Assembly: GCA_943329105.2 (NCBI GenBank)
Contig: CALQCP020000092.1
Span: forward strand, 1-8,107
Direction of reading: 5' to 3'
From: Chitinophaga pinensis
Lineage (GTDB): Bacteria; Planctomycetota; Phycisphaerae; Phycisphaerales; SM1A02
DNA: 8,107 nucleotides
Under the pieces are notes generated by a model. It saw only the letters and a program-made list of their open reading frames with translations, ran no database searches and was not told the origin of the DNA. Of this stretch, positions 1 through 5,928 are shown one piece after another; the stretch's first letter is position 1, and each line of letters begins with the position of its first letter. The position numbers and the translations under genes were made by a program.

Positions 1-1263
1 CATCGCGAACATTGGTACTTCACGCTCAAGGACGACAAGAGCCAACTTGAATGCGTGATGTGGGCCAGTGCCAATGCGCGCAGCACCATCACGCCAGCAA
101 ACGGCATGCAGGTGATTCTCACTGGTGACCCAACGCACTGGGGTCCACGCGGCCGCACGCAGTTGGTAGTCACGCGGGTCGAGCGTGTTGGTGAAGGCTC
201 GCTGCAACAGCGTTATGAAGAGCTGTGCCGAACGCTGCGCGAACAGGGCTACTTTGACGAAGCGCGCAAGTGTCCGCTCCCGGATTACCCGCGCGCAATC
301 GCTGTCATCACCAGTGCCACCGGCGCCGCGCTCCAGGATGTGCTGCGCACCGCCCGCCTGCGCGCGCCATTTGTGCGCATTCTGGTGGTTGATGTTCCAG
401 TGCAGGGCGATGCTGCTGCGCCCGCGATTGCCCGCGCCATTGATGCCGTCGATCGGCGTGCCGATGAGCTGGGAATTGATGCAATGATCGTCACCCGCGG
501 CGGTGGAAGCCTGGAAGACTTGTGGGCATTTAATGAGCGAATCGTGGCGGACGCGGTGTTCCGTGCTACTACACCGGTGGTCGCGGCCATCGGTCACGAA
601 TCCGACACCACCATCATTGAATTGGTGGCAGACCAGCGCGCCTCCACGCCAACAGCCGCGGTCATGGCGCTGCTGCCAGATAGTGAAGGCATGACGCAGC
701 AGACCGATCATCTGCACGACCGCCTGCAATTTTTGATGCGCCGGCGGATTCATGAGTTGCGTCGAACCGTGGAGTCGCACGCCCGACACACCATGTTCCG
801 ATCGCCCGGTGCGGTCATTGATCTGCACCGTGCCGCGCTGTTACGCAGTGTGGCACGCCTGGCGCTGGCCGCGCGTGCGCGGATCAACAGTACGCGTCAC
901 CGCCTGTCCGACGCTCGCACTCGTTTCGAGCGCCACCGTCCCGCCGCTCGGCACGCCGCGGCCCGCGAGCGCCTCTTTAGTCTTGATGCGCGGCTACACA
1001 GCGCGGCACGCAGAACCCTCGGTGACTTGCGCTCGCAACTGACCGGTGCCGATCGACAATTGCGCCTGTTGGGACCGGGCGAAACCCTCGCACGCGGTTG
1101 GTCGCTCACCTTTGCGGCCGATGGCACGCTGATTCGCAGTGCCGCCGATGCGCGGCCTGGTCAGGAAATCGAATCGCGCCTGGCCGATGGCACCGTGCGA
1201 TCACGGGTGATTTCTCCCGGCGTTTCCGCGGCGCCGAGCCTCTTTGATCCGCCTGCAGGGTAA
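1..1263 (+). CDS. xseA: Exodeoxyribonuclease VII large subunit, 5' end cut by the window
   Basis: This is the catalytic large subunit of exonuclease VII, which with several XseB subunits degrades single-stranded DNA from both ends in the cytoplasm. The frame is open from base 1, so 420 residues are visible and the true start lies upstream. The visible part begins inside the N-terminal OB-fold (HWYFTLKDDKSQLECVMW). Next comes the catalytic core: YPRAIAVITSATGAA near residue 96, the VQGDAAAPAIARAI stretch, the hallmark RGGGSLEDLWAFNE near residue 167 and AAIGHESDTTI with RASTPTAA near 195-220. A long Arg-rich helical region follows, then the conserved C-terminal strand segment LARGWSLTF...DGTLIRSAADARPG...LADG. 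All family landmarks are present and nothing looks broken. The stop TAA is 24 nt before xseB, so the two subunits are almost certainly co-expressed. Identification is by motif and gene order and is very secure. Confidence 0.97.
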   Translation, partial: HREHWYFTLKDDKSQLECVMWASANARSTITPANGMQVILTGDPTHWGPRGRTQLVVTRVERVGEGSLQQRYEELCRTLREQGYFDEARKCPLPDYPRAIAVITSATGAALQDVLRTARLRAPFVRILVVDVPVQGDAAAPAIARAIDAVDRRADELGIDAMIVTRGGGSLEDLWAFNERIVADAVFRATTPVVAAIGHESDTTIIELVADQRASTPTAAVMALLPDSEGMTQQTDHLHDRLQFLMRRRIHELRRTVESHARHTMFRSPGAVIDLHRAALLRSVARLALAARARINSTRHRLSDARTRFERHRPAARHAAARERLFSLDARLHSAARRTLGDLRSQLTGADRQLRLLGPGETLARGWSLTFAADGTLIRSAADARPGQEIESRLADGTVRSRVISPGVSAAPSLFDPPAG

Positions 1264-1287
1264 TCTTTCATCAGTCAGTACACACGC

Positions 1288-1581
1288 ATGAGCAAGCAAC
1301 CACGCAAATCCGTCAGTCAGCCGCCCGCCGACCCCGCGCTCGATGCCGAGGTGGCCGCCATGAGTTACGAAGAGGCCATCGAAGAACTCGAAGCCATCAT
1401 TGACCGCATGGAGAAGGGCGAAACGGTCCTGGAAGACAGCCTGCGGGAGTATGCACGCGGCGACGCCTTGGTTCGTCGGTGTCGGCAAGTGCTTGACAGC
1501 GCCGAGCAGCGCATCGAGGCTATTTCTGGCCAGCAACTGGATGCAGATGCCAAGCCCGCGCAAGCGGACGCGCCGTTCTGA
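1288..1581 (+). CDS. xseB: Exodeoxyribonuclease VII small subunit
   Basis: This 97-residue protein is the small subunit that coats the long helical arm of XseA in the exonuclease VII complex. The XseB core runs from about residue 25 to 79: YEEAIEELEAIIDRMEKGE, then LEDSLREYARGDALVRRC and a final helix with SAEQRIEAI. This is the usual two-helix XseB pattern with its Glu-rich first helix and the E-SL-Y-RG signature. About 24 extra N-terminal residues, rich in Pro and Ala, and a short acidic C-terminal tail lie outside the core and are probably disordered. The ATG at 1288 has no convincing Shine-Dalgarno sequence. It is the most plausible start because it gives the usual length and lies 24 nt after the xseA stop. 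Translation may be coupled to xseA or leader-independent; this is inference. Confidence 0.95.
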   Translation: MSKQPRKSVSQPPADPALDAEVAAMSYEEAIEELEAIIDRMEKGETVLEDSLREYARGDALVRRCRQVLDSAEQRIEAISGQQLDADAKPAQADAPF

Positions 1582-1631
1582 CCGATGATGTTTGGTCACT
1601 GTGCGGCTGTGTCAACAGGGAATCAATCACC

Positions 1632-3182
1632 ATGGGAAGCATGAACGACTTTACGATTGCGCTCCCGACGATCGTCAACATGGTGTTCATGTTTGCCTTC
1701 GGTACATGCGCGGGCAGTTTCATTCACGTGGTTGCGTACCGCATGCCGGCGGGGTTGAGCGTCATTTCGCCGCCTTCGCGTTGCCCGGTCTGTGGCTTTC
1801 GCCTGCCGTGGTATCAGAACATGCCGATCGTTGGGTATGTGCTGCTGCGCGGTCGATGCTCGGCGTGCTCGGTGCAAATTCCGGTGCGCTATGTGCTGAG
1901 CGAGTTACTGATGGGGCTTCTGTTTGTCGCCATCTACGCCGTGCTCTTTCTGCCAAGTTCGGCAGATTTCTGGTATTCGGTGGGCGACGGTTGGTGGCGA
2001 GCTCAAGGGGTCATCGCTGCGTTTCCTGCCTTGGTAGCAGTGCTGTGGGGCACTGGCGCCTTGGTGGCGATGACCATGTGTGACGCGCGCACCTTTCTGA
2101 TACCGATTGCCATTCCAAGGTGGGCATCAATAGTGGCATTGATTGCTTGGCCGATCGCCGCGCTGGTAGCGCGCGACTACGGTCATCCATTTCCGGCGCT
2201 TGCCCCAGCTTGGCCAGTGTGCGGTGCTGCAATCGGCGCCGTTGGTGGTTTAGCCATCGCACGCATTCTGCTGGTCGCTGGAATCTTGCCGCGCTCATTT
2301 GAAGACTGGGGCGACTTTGCCGAAAGCGAGGGCGATGTCTTCGCTGACTATCCCCATGCGCGCCGCGAGATGATCAAGGAAGTGGCCTTCGTTGGCCCGG
2401 CGGTACTGTTGGGTGCGGTCGGTTGGGTCGTTGCAAATCACCTTGGTGCACCCACTGAGATGCATCCCGCAGTCGGCGCCATCTTTTCAGTCGCAGCCGG
2501 ATTCGTCATAGGCGGCGGTGTGGTGTGGGCGCTCCGAATCATCGCCACCGTGCTGCTTGATACGGAGGCGCTTGGGCTCGGCGATGTGCACCTCATGGCG
2601 TGCGTCGGGGCGGTGTTTGGGTGGCGCGTAGCGCTGATTGGATTTGTCATCGCGCCGTTCGTTGGCCTGGCGTGGTGGCTTGGCAATCCATTCCGCAAGG
2701 CGCCCATGCGTATGCCGTTTGGGCCGTCACTCGCCATCGGGTCGTTCGCGGCATTCTTTCTGAAGCCGATCGTTGCAACGGCGGTGGTTGCTGGTCTGGC
2801 AACCATGGCGCACTTGGGAGGTTGGGCACGCAACGATCCAAGCGGTGCGCTGGCGGTTGCTTCCGTCTTGGCGATCGGTGCCGCTGTTTCCGCTTGGGCC
2901 GCGCGACGGACGGGCGGAATTGCAGCTGCTGCGTCAATCATCTTGATGGTGTCCGCCGTGGTGGCATGGATTCTGGCGGCTCACATGCGCCCCGGAGCGG
3001 GTGCTGTGGTGGCGGGGGTCTTAGTGGCGTGTTGCGTGGTGGGCAGTGCCGTCTCTGGTGCTGGATTCGAGGAAGAATCCGGGCCACGAACAGCCCTTTC
3101 GCGGATCCTGCGGCTCTTGGCATTCGTGGTGGTATTGGTGGGAGCATTCCTCCTGCTCGCGCGCCCGGGATCGCCGAGCTAG
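1632..3182 (+). CDS. Prepilin peptidase (A24 family), enlarged
   Basis: This is an integral membrane aspartyl protease that removes the leader from type IV pilins or type II secretion pseudopilins, and in many members N-methylates the new N-terminus. The N-terminal domain carries GTCAGSFIHVVAYRMPAGLS and a zinc-type cysteine tetrad, CPVC (51-54) and CSAC (76-79), separated by RLPWYQNMPIVGYVLLRGR, then a SELLMG helix. The catalytic aspartates are D151 (MTMCDARTFLIP) and D318 in GLGDVHLM, followed by the family's MPFGPSLAIG at 361-370. At 516 residues it is about twice the usual 250-290. The extra length is a segment of about 100 residues between the two aspartates, containing DWGDFAESEG and YPHARREM, plus about 130 mostly hydrophobic residues after the MPFGP motif. 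It follows xseB by 50 nt. An in-frame ATG at 1641 is an alternative start. No pilin gene is in view, so the substrate is unknown. Confidence 0.93.
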   Translation: MGSMNDFTIALPTIVNMVFMFAFGTCAGSFIHVVAYRMPAGLSVISPPSRCPVCGFRLPWYQNMPIVGYVLLRGRCSACSVQIPVRYVLSELLMGLLFVAIYAVLFLPSSADFWYSVGDGWWRAQGVIAAFPALVAVLWGTGALVAMTMCDARTFLIPIAIPRWASIVALIAWPIAALVARDYGHPFPALAPAWPVCGAAIGAVGGLAIARILLVAGILPRSFEDWGDFAESEGDVFADYPHARREMIKEVAFVGPAVLLGAVGWVVANHLGAPTEMHPAVGAIFSVAAGFVIGGGVVWALRIIATVLLDTEALGLGDVHLMACVGAVFGWRVALIGFVIAPFVGLAWWLGNPFRKAPMRMPFGPSLAIGSFAAFFLKPIVATAVVAGLATMAHLGGWARNDPSGALAVASVLAIGAAVSAWAARRTGGIAAAASIILMVSAVVAWILAAHMRPGAGAVVAGVLVACCVVGSAVSGAGFEEESGPRTALSRILRLLAFVVVLVGAFLLLARPGSPS

Positions 3183-3296
3183 GCGTTCTGCTGAAACGCT
3201 CGCCCAACCCCAACAATTCAATAAAAATGCCTTCCAAGCCCTTTACAGGGGCTCCCGGGTCGAGTGCAATGCCGCCACCTCGCAAGGATGCGCGGT

Positions 3297-3314
3297 CCGA
3301 TGGTTAGCCATCGG
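3297..3314 (+). promoter_or_regulatory. Perfect small hairpin upstream of the lipoprotein gene
   Basis: The sequence ccgatgg-ttag-ccatcgg forms a perfect 7-bp stem with a 4-nt loop, ending 35 nt before the lipoprotein ATG. No T-run follows, so a classical terminator for the upstream operon is unlikely. It could be a 5'-UTR stabiliser or a protein-binding dyad. The structure is read directly from the sequence; a function is not shown. Confidence 0.35.
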
Positions 3315-3333
3315 TTGCAGTCACGAACTATTT

Positions 3334-3340
3334 GAAAGGA
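3334..3340 (+). promoter_or_regulatory. Ribosome binding site that sets the lipoprotein start
   Basis: The sequence gaaagga lies 9 nt before the ATG at 3350 and is the clearest Shine-Dalgarno match in the window. It decides the start: a TTG at 3332 would open the same frame 6 codons earlier but would overlap this site and give a poorer signal peptide. Confidence 0.65.
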
Positions 3341-3349
3341 TTCAGCCCA

Positions 3350-4219
3350 ATGACATTTACTCGCATTCTTGCCGTCCCAGCGCTCGCGCTTGTGTCGGTT
3401 CTCGTTGGTTGCAACGACTCACAGAAGGCCGCTCAGGCGGATCTGTTGACTCAGAACGAGACGCTGACCAAGCAGCTTGAAGACAAGAACAACAGTCTGC
3501 AAGATATTGGCGAGCAGCTCGCGCGTGCTCAGCAGCAAACATCAGATCTGCAATCGCAACTCGAAGCCTGCAAGCAGACTGCTGCCGCGCCATCGACTGA
3601 CGTTGCAGCATCGGGCGTCACTGCCAACGATTTCCAAGGAATCGAAGGCGTTGAAGCCACCGTTCAGGGTGATGACATTCATCTCACCATTGCCAACAGC
3701 TTGCTGTTTGATAGCGGCCGCACCTCACTCAAGGACTCTGCTCGCAAGTCGCTTGACAAGGTCTCCTCTGCTATCAAGAACAAGTTCAGCGACCGTGAGA
3801 TCATTGTTGTTGGTTACACCGATGCCGATCCAATCCGCAAGAGTTCGTACCCAACCAACTACCACCTCGGCTTTGAGCGCGCCTTTGCAGTGCGTGGCTA
3901 CCTGGACCGCAAGGGTGTGGTTGGTGCGCACATGGGCCTGATGAGTTTCGGACCGGATCGTCCCGAGGCTTCCAAGGAGAAGAGCCGTCGCGTTGAGGTC
4001 ATTGTTACCTCAAAGACTGCAAATTCCGACGCTGCCGCGATGAAGACCGAGGCTCCACGTAACGCTCCAACGGCTGCTGGCAAAGTTGATGCAACCAAGG
4101 CAACCGCCAACCGTGCATCCACTGCGTCAACCGCCAAGTCAAGCACTGCCAGCAAGACGGCTTCGACCACTTCAAGCAGTCGCAAGGCGACCGTTGCTCC
4201 CGTCACTGCAGGTAAGTGA
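3350..4219 (+). CDS. OmpA-domain lipoprotein with coiled coil and Lys/Ala/Ser/Thr tail
   Basis: This 289-residue protein is probably an envelope lipoprotein that tethers a membrane, most likely the outer one, to peptidoglycan. The signal peptide is residues 1-20 (MTFTRILAVPALALVSVLVG) with lipobox LVGC, so Cys21 is the predicted lipidated N-terminus; the next residue is Asn. Residues 30-75 are Gln/Glu/Lys/Leu-rich with heptad-like spacing (TKQLEDKNNSLQDIGEQLAR), a likely coiled coil. The OmpA-like domain spans about 107-220: SLLFDSGRTSL, IIVVGYTDADPI, the helix HLGFERAFAVRGYL, FGPDRPEAS and KSRRVEVIV. The final 69 residues are almost entirely Ala, Ser, Thr and Lys and look disordered. Overall it is Pal-like, but Pal proteins usually end just after RRVE. 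It has its own leader upstream and a strong hairpin downstream, so it is probably monocistronic. Rich use of CGT, AAG and AAC codons fits high expression (inference). Confidence 0.9.
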   Translation: MTFTRILAVPALALVSVLVGCNDSQKAAQADLLTQNETLTKQLEDKNNSLQDIGEQLARAQQQTSDLQSQLEACKQTAAAPSTDVAASGVTANDFQGIEGVEATVQGDDIHLTIANSLLFDSGRTSLKDSARKSLDKVSSAIKNKFSDREIIVVGYTDADPIRKSSYPTNYHLGFERAFAVRGYLDRKGVVGAHMGLMSFGPDRPEASKEKSRRVEVIVTSKTANSDAAAMKTEAPRNAPTAAGKVDATKATANRASTASTAKSSTASKTASTTSSSRKATVAPVTAGK

Positions 4220-4282
4220 GTGGCGCGAAGGTTTGCGCTCCATGACGGTTGTTTGAGAACCGTGACACACCATGACACTTTC

Positions 4283-4313
4283 CACGAAGCCCGGCACAGC
4301 GCCGGGCTTCGTG
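4283..4313. terminator. Bidirectional terminator-type hairpin between convergent genes
   Basis: A perfect 13-bp stem (cacgaagcccggc / gccgggcttcgtg) with a 5-nt loop (acagc) lies 63 nt after the lipoprotein stop and 45 nt after the stop of the opposing MCE gene. Its GC-rich core and its placement between two convergent genes fit a shared terminator. The + side is followed by tgtttc, only a weak T-tract, and the minus side has none, so it may work as a roadblock or RNA-stabilising hairpin rather than as a textbook intrinsic terminator. Confidence 0.75.
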
Positions 4314-4358
4314 TGTTTCATGGCACCGGTGGTTCGCGTACTCCGGACCGCGCGTCGA

Positions 4359-5237
4359 TCACGGCACCTTGATCTGCAGGCCCTTCTCGCGAATCTGTAG
4401 CAGCAATAAATTGGCTTGATCAAGCGCTTCGCGCAATCGCACGCCGCTATCAGCGAGATTCTCATAGAGCGACGGATCGCTGACAAGGCGTCCGGCCGTT
4501 CCTTCGCCCTTACCAACGCGCGCCACAATCTCATCAACGCGCGCCATGGCGGACGCCAGTGAATCGGCCGTGCGCTGCAACGTGACCGCCAGTTTGCTGG
4601 CATCCATCTGCACGCTCTGCGAGAGATTTCCAACAATCTGCACAGTATCGGTGGCTTCATCAAACAACACATTGGCTCGGCCGACCGCACCCTTCACATC
4701 AGCGCGCAGCTGTTCATCGTCCAACCAGACCCGCGCACGGTCAATGGCAGCTTGCGCGCCCACCAGTGCGCCATCAAGTCGTTCCTGCAAACTCACGCTC
4801 TCGCCACGCACGCGCATCGGCGGCTCCGTGGCGGCAAGGAGCAGGGCGCCAACCTCGGCATTGGCACGGACCCGGAACGCTACTTCTGCCGATCCGCCAA
4901 CCAAGGATTCGGAAAGCCGAATATCAGCGTCCGCCGGAACCCGCGCATCGGGCCGTAGTTCGATCGTGATGTGTACGGGTGGATGCCACGCTGGATCAAC
5001 GGCGACGTCGCGGACCGCGCCGACAGTGACGCCGTTGAGCGTGACTAGGCTCCCCGGTCGCACTCCCTGCGCCCCGTTGGTTTCCACAATCACTGGAAAG
5101 CGTCGCTCTAAGAGTGGCTGCAGTTTCCCGAAAGCCAAGAGCAGGGCGGCCACGCCCGCAATCGCGCCAATCGCCGTCGCACCCAGCGCAAAGTCACGCC
5201 GGGAGGGGCGGTCGTCAAAGTTCATCATGAGCGACAT
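4359..5237 (-). CDS. MCE (MlaD-like) family lipid-transport protein, solitary
   Basis: This 292-residue membrane-anchored MCE-domain protein is of the type that binds lipids in the periplasm and forms the ring of Mla-type ABC transporters moving phospholipids or similar lipids between membranes. A short Arg-containing cytoplasmic N-terminus precedes one membrane helix at about 16-37 (FALGATAIGAIAGVAALLLA). The MCE domain runs from about 48 to 145, with GVRPGSLVTLNGVTVGAVRDV and PADADIRLSESLVGGSAEVAF. Residues 149-243 are predicted long helices, followed by the family's C-terminal signature GKGEGTAGRLVSDPSLYENL (242-261) and another helix. The start at 5237 lacks a clear ribosome binding site; the ATGs at residues 4 and 5 are alternatives. 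MCE proteins normally sit beside MlaE (permease) and MlaF (ATPase) genes, but here the upstream neighbour is divergent and the downstream one convergent, so the partners must be encoded elsewhere. Confidence 0.9.
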   Translation of the reverse strand: MSLMMNFDDRPSRRDFALGATAIGAIAGVAALLLAFGKLQPLLERRFPVIVETNGAQGVRPGSLVTLNGVTVGAVRDVAVDPAWHPPVHITIELRPDARVPADADIRLSESLVGGSAEVAFRVRANAEVGALLLAATEPPMRVRGESVSLQERLDGALVGAQAAIDRARVWLDDEQLRADVKGAVGRANVLFDEATDTVQIVGNLSQSVQMDASKLAVTLQRTADSLASAMARVDEIVARVGKGEGTAGRLVSDPSLYENLADSGVRLREALDQANLLLLQIREKGLQIKVP

Positions 5238-5339
5238 CCCGCGAGGCGAGCGATTGGCATGCAGAGGACTTCCATCCGCGCATCATCCCCGACCCGCCGC
5301 CGGACGGCAATGGCACTCGCGTACGATTCGGAATAACCC
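5238..5339. promoter_or_regulatory. Divergent intergenic region between the MCE and Nudix genes
   Basis: This 102-nt gap must hold the promoters for both directions if each gene is transcribed on its own. On the + strand TACGAT at 5322-5327 matches a -10 element (TAnnnT) and would give a leader of only a few nucleotides before the ATG at 5340, but no -35 is visible. On the minus strand no convincing promoter can be read. No operator-like dyad was found. Confidence 0.35.
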
Positions 5340-5909
5340 ATGGACGGATCTTCTGGCCTGCCGCCTCCCCGTGTTGCCTATGACCGAACCCCCATCCACC
5401 GGGGCAGCGTGTTTGCCGTCGAGCGTGTGACATTCCGCGACGACGCCGGTCGCGTCATCGTTCGCGACATTGTTCGTCATCCCGGTGCCGTCACGGTCAT
5501 TCCGGTCCTCGATGACGGCAACATGGTCATGATCCGCAACTGGCGCGTGGCTGTTGGCACCTGGCTCGATGAATTCTGTGCCGGAAAGTTAGAGCCCGGT
5601 GAAGACCCCGCACTGGCGGCGGCGCGCGAACTTGAGGAAGAGACCGGTTTCACGGCCGCGCAGATTCGCCCGGTTGGTGTCTTCTTCACCAGTCCCGGGT
5701 TCGCTGATGAGCGCATGTACGTCTTTGAGGCAACTGGTCTCACGCCCGTTCCGCAACGCCTTGAAGTGGGTGAGCAGATCGAAGTGGTCACTCGATCGGT
5801 TGCGGACCTGCAGAGCATGATCGCCCGTGGCGAGTTGGTTGACGGTAAGACCCTCGGCGCATTTACCCTGTGGAAACATGGAGCTTCCGGCGCTGGAGCA
5901 ACGCGATGA
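5340..5909 (+). CDS. Nudix hydrolase, ADP-ribose pyrophosphatase type
   Basis: This 189-residue cytoplasmic hydrolase probably cleaves ADP-ribose to AMP and ribose 5-phosphate, removing a reactive product of NAD turnover. The Nudix box is complete and matches GX5EX7REUXEEXGU at residues 82-104: G82, E88, R96, E97, E100, E101, G103. The segment before it (VTVIPVLDDGNMVMIRNWRVAVGTWLDE) is typical of the ADP-ribose pyrophosphatase (NudF-like) branch. So is FFTSPGFADE at 115-124, which places a proline (P119) about 15 residues after the box, a feature used to tell ADP-ribose hydrolases from other Nudix enzymes. Other nucleoside diphosphate sugars remain possible substrates. Length is normal for the family. 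It has no strong ribosome binding site. It is the first gene of a compact set, with the next ATG 19 nt after its stop; no functional link to the membrane proteins downstream is apparent. Confidence 0.9.
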   Translation: MDGSSGLPPPRVAYDRTPIHRGSVFAVERVTFRDDAGRVIVRDIVRHPGAVTVIPVLDDGNMVMIRNWRVAVGTWLDEFCAGKLEPGEDPALAAARELEEETGFTAAQIRPVGVFFTSPGFADERMYVFEATGLTPVPQRLEVGEQIEVVTRSVADLQSMIARGELVDGKTLGAFTLWKHGASGAGATR

Positions 5910-5928
5910 TGACCCGTGAGGCACGCTC

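Larger units (their letters stand above)
3183..3349 (+). other. Intergenic leader region before the OmpA lipoprotein gene
   Basis: This 167-nt gap is the longest non-coding stretch on the + strand. It holds an AT-rich patch around 3210-3229 (attcaataaaaatg) in otherwise GC-rich DNA, a plausible place for a promoter, although no clean -35/-10 pair can be read. It also holds the hairpin at 3297-3314 and the ribosome binding site at 3334-3340. The gap suggests that the lipoprotein gene has its own promoter. A 26-codon ORF at 3227-3307 lies in it, but nothing supports its being translated. Confidence 0.4.

Noticed and set aside
2600..3307. A 235-codon + frame overlapping the end of the prepilin peptidase gene
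   Set aside because: Most of it is a shifted reading of the peptidase gene, with a Cys/Gly/Arg-rich translation and no motif. Only its last 26 codons leave the gene and nothing supports their translation.
3227..3307. Small 26-codon ORF as a leader peptide before the lipoprotein gene
   Set aside because: It starts at an ATG in an AT-rich patch and its stop falls in the hairpin loop, which is suggestive. But there is no ribosome binding site and no regulatory codon run.
3332..3349. TTG at 3332 as the lipoprotein start
   Set aside because: It would place the Shine-Dalgarno sequence inside the coding region and add six polar residues to a signal peptide that is already complete from the ATG at 3350.
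4245..4263. Hairpin acggtt-gtttgag-aaccgt just after the lipoprotein gene
   Set aside because: Only 6 bp with a 7-nt loop and no T-run; it is weaker than the 13-bp hairpin 20 nt downstream and within chance expectation.
4546..5430. A 294-codon open frame on the + strand opposite the MCE gene
   Set aside because: The MCE protein has recognisable domain motifs, while this frame gives a low-complexity Ser/Arg/Thr/Ala protein with no motif and crosses the divergent promoter region into the Nudix gene.
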